Source: Verrucomicrobiales bacterium
Lineage (GTDB): Bacteria; Verrucomicrobiota; Verrucomicrobiae; Limisphaerales; UBA9464
Assembly (NCBI GenBank): GCA_005789375.1
Contig: SXXZ01000366.1
Span: 1-9,522, forward strand
Length of the DNA stretch: 9,522 nt
Reading direction: 5' to 3'
Shown here one piece after another: positions 6,739-9,522 of the stretch (position 1 is the stretch's first letter; each line of letters starts with the position of its first letter). Below the pieces are notes generated by a model that saw nothing but the letters and a program-made list of their open reading frames with translations, was not told where the DNA came from and searched no databases. Position numbers and translations under genes: made by a program.

Positions 6739-6815
6739 CGCGTCAGCTTGGGCCCGCACGGTGCCGGCCGCAACGCGGAGTATGACCGATGCAAATTGGC
6801 CCCAAGGGTTGGGGT

Positions 6816-7580
6816 CTACGGCTTGGGAGCGGTTTCCACCCGGGTGGATCCGTCGGTACCCACATCCACCTTCAAGGGGTAGGCGTTGGTGGCCGAGCTG
6901 GCCGCGGCCTTGGGTCGAATGCCTTCCTGCAAAAGTTGAGCGCCCTTCTTGTCGAAGCCGTAAAGCCCACGCCGGATGAAGTCGAGCCGGCGAGCGATGT
7001 TGAGCTCCTCCTTCAGCTTGCGCACCTGATCGCGGAGGACCGCCAGGTCGTTGAACTTTTTCTCGAGGTCGGTTTTTTCGGCGATGAGCCGCTTGAGCTC
7101 CTTCTTGAGGGCCTCACGGTCCCCCTCGCTGGCGGCGAGCTTCCGTTCGGTGATTTTGATTTGGTTTTCGAGACCCCCGATTTGACCGGTCAATTCGCCC
7201 ATCTTTTTGGTCAGGTCATCCTTCTCTCCCTCCAAGTCGGAAATCTGTTTGTCCCGGCGCTCGATCTCAGTCTTGGCCGCGGCCGCCGCCTTTGCTGCCT
7301 CGGCGGAAGTGCGGGTCAGTTCTCCGGAGGTAGCGACCCATTTGTTGGAGACCGTGTTCAGATCTTCGATGCGCTGGCTGAGATTGGTTTCGAGGGTGGC
7401 ATTCACCCGCACTTGCTCGGTGAGCTTGCCCGTCGTGGCCACCAGATCGTTGGACAGGGCAGATTGCTGACCCTCCATTTGGATCCGTGTCTCTTCAGCT
7501 TTCTTTGAGTTCAGAAACCATCCGGTGCCGAGGCCCAGGCAAATAAGCACAAGCACCGCGGGAACGAGTTTGGATTTCAT
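6816..7580 (-). CDS. Membrane-anchored coiled-coil protein of unknown function
   Basis: This 254-residue protein belongs to no family I can name. Residues 5-23 form one hydrophobic segment after a short basic start (MKSK), most likely an uncleaved inner-membrane anchor; a signal peptide is less likely because no cleavage motif is clear. From about 28 to 198 the sequence is highly charged and heptad-like, as expected for a long coiled coil. It includes an Ala-rich stretch (AEAAKAAAAAK, 93-103) and a strongly predicted-looking part near 105-195. A distinct patch (RRLDFIRRGLYGFDKKGAQLLQEG, 197-220) and a Ser/Thr/Pro-rich tail follow. By inference it faces the periplasm and acts in a scaffold or envelope role. 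The start ATG (7578-7580) fits the membrane anchor but has no visible Shine-Dalgarno. It lies upstream of moaA on the same strand and is divergent from the Lon-domain gene. Confidence 0.8.
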   Translation of the reverse strand: MKSKLVPAVLVLICLGLGTGWFLNSKKAEETRIQMEGQQSALSNDLVATTGKLTEQVRVNATLETNLSQRIEDLNTVSNKWVATSGELTRTSAEAAKAAAAAKTEIERRDKQISDLEGEKDDLTKKMGELTGQIGGLENQIKITERKLAASEGDREALKKELKRLIAEKTDLEKKFNDLAVLRDQVRKLKEELNIARRLDFIRRGLYGFDKKGAQLLQEGIRPKAAASSATNAYPLKVDVGTDGSTRVETAPKP

Positions 7581-7692
7581 TGATGAAGTAGGTTTGGACG
7601 GCCAGAAGAATTCCCGGTCGCTGGATCAATAGACACCGAATCAGTCAGGACATTCAATCTCTGAGCAAGGGACCGCCTTGCGTTGGCTGGAG

Positions 7693-7708
7693 CTCACTTT
7701 ACCGTGAG
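7693..7708 (+). promoter_or_regulatory. Small inverted repeat over the Lon-domain gene's start region
   Basis: CTCAC (7693-7697) and GTGAG (7704-7708) can pair around a 6-nt loop just before the ATG at 7712. The right arm overlaps the only GAGG near the start. It could hide the ribosome site or be an operator half-site pair, but 5 bp is short enough to occur by chance. Confidence 0.2.
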
Positions 7709-7711
7709 GCC

Positions 7712-8389
7712 ATGCTGATACCCGACCGAATGGGGGTAATGATCCTGGGAGAGGCCAGCCTGTTTCCACAGGCCATGATGCCCCTGTTCATCTTTGAACC
7801 CCGCTATCGGGAGATGCTGGCCGAGTCGCTGGAGACTCATCGGATGTTCTGCCTGGCGATGCAGCGGACCGATGCCAAGCGAGAGTCCCCCTGCCGAATC
7901 GCTACCCTCGGACTCGTTCGGGCCTCGGTCCAAACCCCGAACGGAACTTCCAACCTCGTGCTGCAAGGCCTCATCCGGGTCCGCTTGGGTCGGATCGTCC
8001 AAACCCGGCCCTTCCGCCAGCACCTCATCACTCCCATTAAGGAGAACGTGGAGAGGTCCCCGGAGGTGGTGGCTCTGGTCAACCGCAGCCTAGACCTGAT
8101 CGATGTGCGCCTGCGTCAGGATCAGCCGGTGCCACTGGATCTCATTCGGCAACTGGCCTCAGGCGGTCAGGCCCAATCGGAGACACGGGTCGAAGACTGC
8201 ATTCGGGAGCTGAAGCGTATCAAGAACCCGAGCCGCTTCGCCGACCTGATCGCTGCTCTCCTGCTGCCCAATCCCGCGGCTCGGCAAATGATCTTGGAGA
8301 CCGTCCAACCCGAAGCCCGCCTCCGTCATCTCGTGCTGTTTTTGGCGGCTGAGATTCACCGGGGCGCCTCGGGCGAGGGAGAGGGATGA
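7712..8389 (+). CDS. Standalone Lon N-terminal (LAN/PUA-like) domain protein, COG2802-like
   Basis: The 225 residues resemble the substrate-binding N-terminal domain of Lon protease without the AAA+ or peptidase domains. Residues 11-50 carry the signature: ILGEASLFPQ, then MPLFIFEPRYREML, then RMFCLAMQ. The usual beta-rich core follows (IATLGLVR, LVLQGLIRVRLGRI) and then a helical region (about 115-215). Proteins of this type are soluble and cytoplasmic; their role is poorly known, though peptide or protein binding is usually assumed. The ATG at 7712 is chosen because the signature starts about 10 residues in. A second ATG at 7730 is possible. GAGG lies only 2 nt before the start, too close for an ideal ribosome site, and sits in a small inverted repeat (7693-7708). 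The 3' end overlaps the permease start by ATGA, implying coupled translation. Confidence 0.88.
   Translation: MLIPDRMGVMILGEASLFPQAMMPLFIFEPRYREMLAESLETHRMFCLAMQRTDAKRESPCRIATLGLVRASVQTPNGTSNLVLQGLIRVRLGRIVQTRPFRQHLITPIKENVERSPEVVALVNRSLDLIDVRLRQDQPVPLDLIRQLASGGQAQSETRVEDCIRELKRIKNPSRFADLIAALLLPNPAARQMILETVQPEARLRHLVLFLAAEIHRGASGEGEG
8375..8385 (+). promoter_or_regulatory. Strong Shine-Dalgarno sequence for the first ABC-2 permease
   Basis: GAGGGAGAGGG sits immediately before the ATG at 8386, inside the last codons of the Lon-domain gene. It supports the ATGA-overlap start over later Met codons and is one of the few clear ribosome sites in the window. Confidence 0.6.
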
Positions 8390-9243
8390 CACCCGTAACC
8401 CATAATCCGCCCTCGACCACGCCCTCGACCCATCTCTGGAGCAAGTACGGCCATGTGCTCTCCATGGGCATCCAGAACACACTGGTCTACCGGACCAACT
8501 TCCTGTTTCGGGCCGCCTTTGGATTAGTCCCGTTGGCGGCGACGCTCTTTCTCTGGGAGGCGATCTACGCCGACAAACCAGCCGGCGCGGCCATCGGAGC
8601 CTACACGTTGGCCCAAATGGTGAGCTACTACCTGTTGGTCACCGTGGTGGATTCGATTACCGCCGTCGCCGAAGACGACTGGCAAATCGCCGCCGATATC
8701 AAAGACGGAGCCGTGAGCCAATTCCTGCTCAAGCCGCTCGATTTCTTGGCCTACCGGCTGTGCCTCTACCTTTCCGGACGTGTGATTTACACCAGCGTGG
8801 CCCTGATCCCGGTGGCCTTCTTTTTGTTCTTTCAGCGGGAATACCTGGTGGGTCCCGCCGAGTCCTTGGGCTGGGTTCTCGCGCTAGTGTCGGTGTTGAT
8901 GGCGGGGCTTCTGCAATTTTTCATCGCCTACACCGTCGCGTTGTTGTCGTTCTGGGTGCTTGATGTCAGCACCTTCATCTTCATCCAGTTCGCCTTCGAG
9001 TTCCTGGCCAGTGGCCACCTTTTTCCGTTGGACATCCTCCCGGACGGCCTGCACCGACTGCTGCTCTGGTCCCCTTATCCGTACCTCCTCTATTTTCCGG
9101 TGGGCGTTTATTTGGGCCGCATTCAGGGAGCGGAGTTGTGGCAGGGTTTTGCGCTGCAGTTGGCTTGGGTGGGGGTGGCCTTCCTGATAGCCCGGTTCGT
9201 CTGGTCTCGCGGCTTGCGAAAATACACCGCGGTCGGTGGTTGA
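8386..9243 (+). CDS. ABC-2 type transporter permease, COG4587-like
   Basis: This is an integral inner-membrane subunit of an ABC exporter of unknown substrate. The 285 residues show about six hydrophobic segments: roughly 38-60, 72-92, 122-150, 161-182, 185-210 and 255-272. Family marks are ADIKDGAVSQFLLKPLDF (103-120), the cytosolic loop typical of this uncharacterised permease group, and SGHLFPLDILPDGL followed by SPYPYLLYFPVGVYLG (209-244). Relatives work with a second permease (COG3694) and an ATPase (COG4586). The second permease follows at once; the ATPase is not in the window and could lie further right. The start overlaps the Lon-domain stop as ATGA with a strong Shine-Dalgarno sequence, so the two are very likely translated together. 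Confidence 0.92.
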   Translation: MTPVTHNPPSTTPSTHLWSKYGHVLSMGIQNTLVYRTNFLFRAAFGLVPLAATLFLWEAIYADKPAGAAIGAYTLAQMVSYYLLVTVVDSITAVAEDDWQIAADIKDGAVSQFLLKPLDFLAYRLCLYLSGRVIYTSVALIPVAFFLFFQREYLVGPAESLGWVLALVSVLMAGLLQFFIAYTVALLSFWVLDVSTFIFIQFAFEFLASGHLFPLDILPDGLHRLLLWSPYPYLLYFPVGVYLGRIQGAELWQGFALQLAWVGVAFLIARFVWSRGLRKYTAVGG

Positions 9244-9268
9244 GGCGCTGGCTGAACCAATAATCTGC

Positions 9269-9522
9269 ATGCCCTCCCTCTCTCGCTATGCTGGCATTTA
9301 TGCCGCGTTGATCCGCTACTCGTTGATCCACGAGATGCAGTTCAAGGTAAACTTTCTCCTCTGGATCGTTGTCGAGGCCCTGTGGTTCGGACTTCAACTG
9401 GCCTTCATGACCGTCCTGTACGGGCATACCGACCAGATCGCCGGTTGGTCGCGGTGGGAGGTCGTCTTACTGGTTGGCTGCAACCAGTTCATCCAGCAGC
9501 TTTTCCACACCCTTTTCGTCAC
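9269..9522 (+). CDS. ABC-2 type transporter permease, COG3694-like, N-terminal part (runs off right edge)
   Basis: An ATG at 9269 opens a frame that stays open to the last base (84 full codons). The protein begins MPSLSRYAGIYAALIRYSLI, continues HEMQFKVNFLLWIVVEALWFGLQ and ends in a second hydrophobic segment after HTDQIAGWSRWEVVLL. The pattern of a short amphipathic N-terminus, the ExxxKxNF element, a membrane helix and then IAGWSRWEV is characteristic of the second permease partner of COG4587-type exporters. It starts 25 bp after the first permease stops, so both should be in one transcript and form a heterodimeric membrane domain. No good Shine-Dalgarno is visible. The rest of the gene is outside the window. 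Confidence 0.88.
   Translation, partial: MPSLSRYAGIYAALIRYSLIHEMQFKVNFLLWIVVEALWFGLQLAFMTVLYGHTDQIAGWSRWEVVLLVGCNQFIQQLFHTLFV

Noticed and set aside
6739..6815. Molybdenum-cofactor riboswitch upstream of moaA
   Set aside because: The gap is too short for the known Moco RNA motif, and I see no matching helices.
6789..7508. 239-codon plus-strand open frame opposite the coiled-coil gene
   Set aside because: Its Leu/Gly/Phe-rich translation is what the complement of Glu/Lys/Leu heptad codons gives; the minus-strand frame has a membrane anchor and a coherent coiled coil.

Overview
The window is GC-rich bacterial DNA carrying ordinary chromosomal genes on both strands. It most likely comes from a member of the Verrucomicrobiota, or more broadly the Planctomycetota-Verrucomicrobiota group. 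The main evidence is a 1026-residue protein with the PSCyt1 / DUF1549 (PSCyt2) / DUF1553 (PSD1) architecture, which is largely confined to those phyla. A lipid A synthesis gene (lpxB) shows a Gram-negative outer membrane, and the rhomboid protease has the short C-terminal tail domain often seen in this group. This placement is inferred from families, not from a database search.

Layout, left to right. (1) 1-501: the 3' part of a rhomboid-family intramembrane protease gene, cut by the window edge just after the expected catalytic serine. (2) 502-956: a gene-free stretch holding two ~88-bp imperfect direct repeats 229-230 bp apart. Each is built of two related half-units and contains a terminator-like hairpin followed by a T-run. 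One stem pair differs between the copies by a compensatory change. (3) 957-2111, minus strand: lpxB. (4) 2112-2474: divergent intergenic region, ending in a possible 7-codon leader ORF whose stop overlaps the next start. (5) 2475-5555: a secreted PSCyt1-DUF1549-DUF1553 protein with two CXXCH motifs. (6) 5650-6738, minus strand: moaA, converging on the previous gene and carrying an unusual insertion. (7) 6816-7580, minus strand: a membrane-anchored coiled-coil protein of unknown function, probably co-oriented with moaA as a unit. (8) 7712 to the end, plus strand: a standalone Lon N-terminal-domain protein overlapping by ATGA with an ABC-2 type permease (COG4587-like), followed by a second, partial permease (COG3694-like) that runs off the right edge.

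The genes do not form one pathway. The functional units are lpxB (outer membrane lipid A), the solitary PSD1-type protein, the moaA/coiled-coil pair and the lon-domain/permease operon. No mobile element, CRISPR array, tRNA or rRNA was seen. The least explained sequence is the repeat-hairpin region at 610-946. The most unusual gene contexts are the translational coupling of a Lon-domain protein to an ABC exporter permease, and the proline-rich insertion in MoaA next to its radical-SAM cluster.
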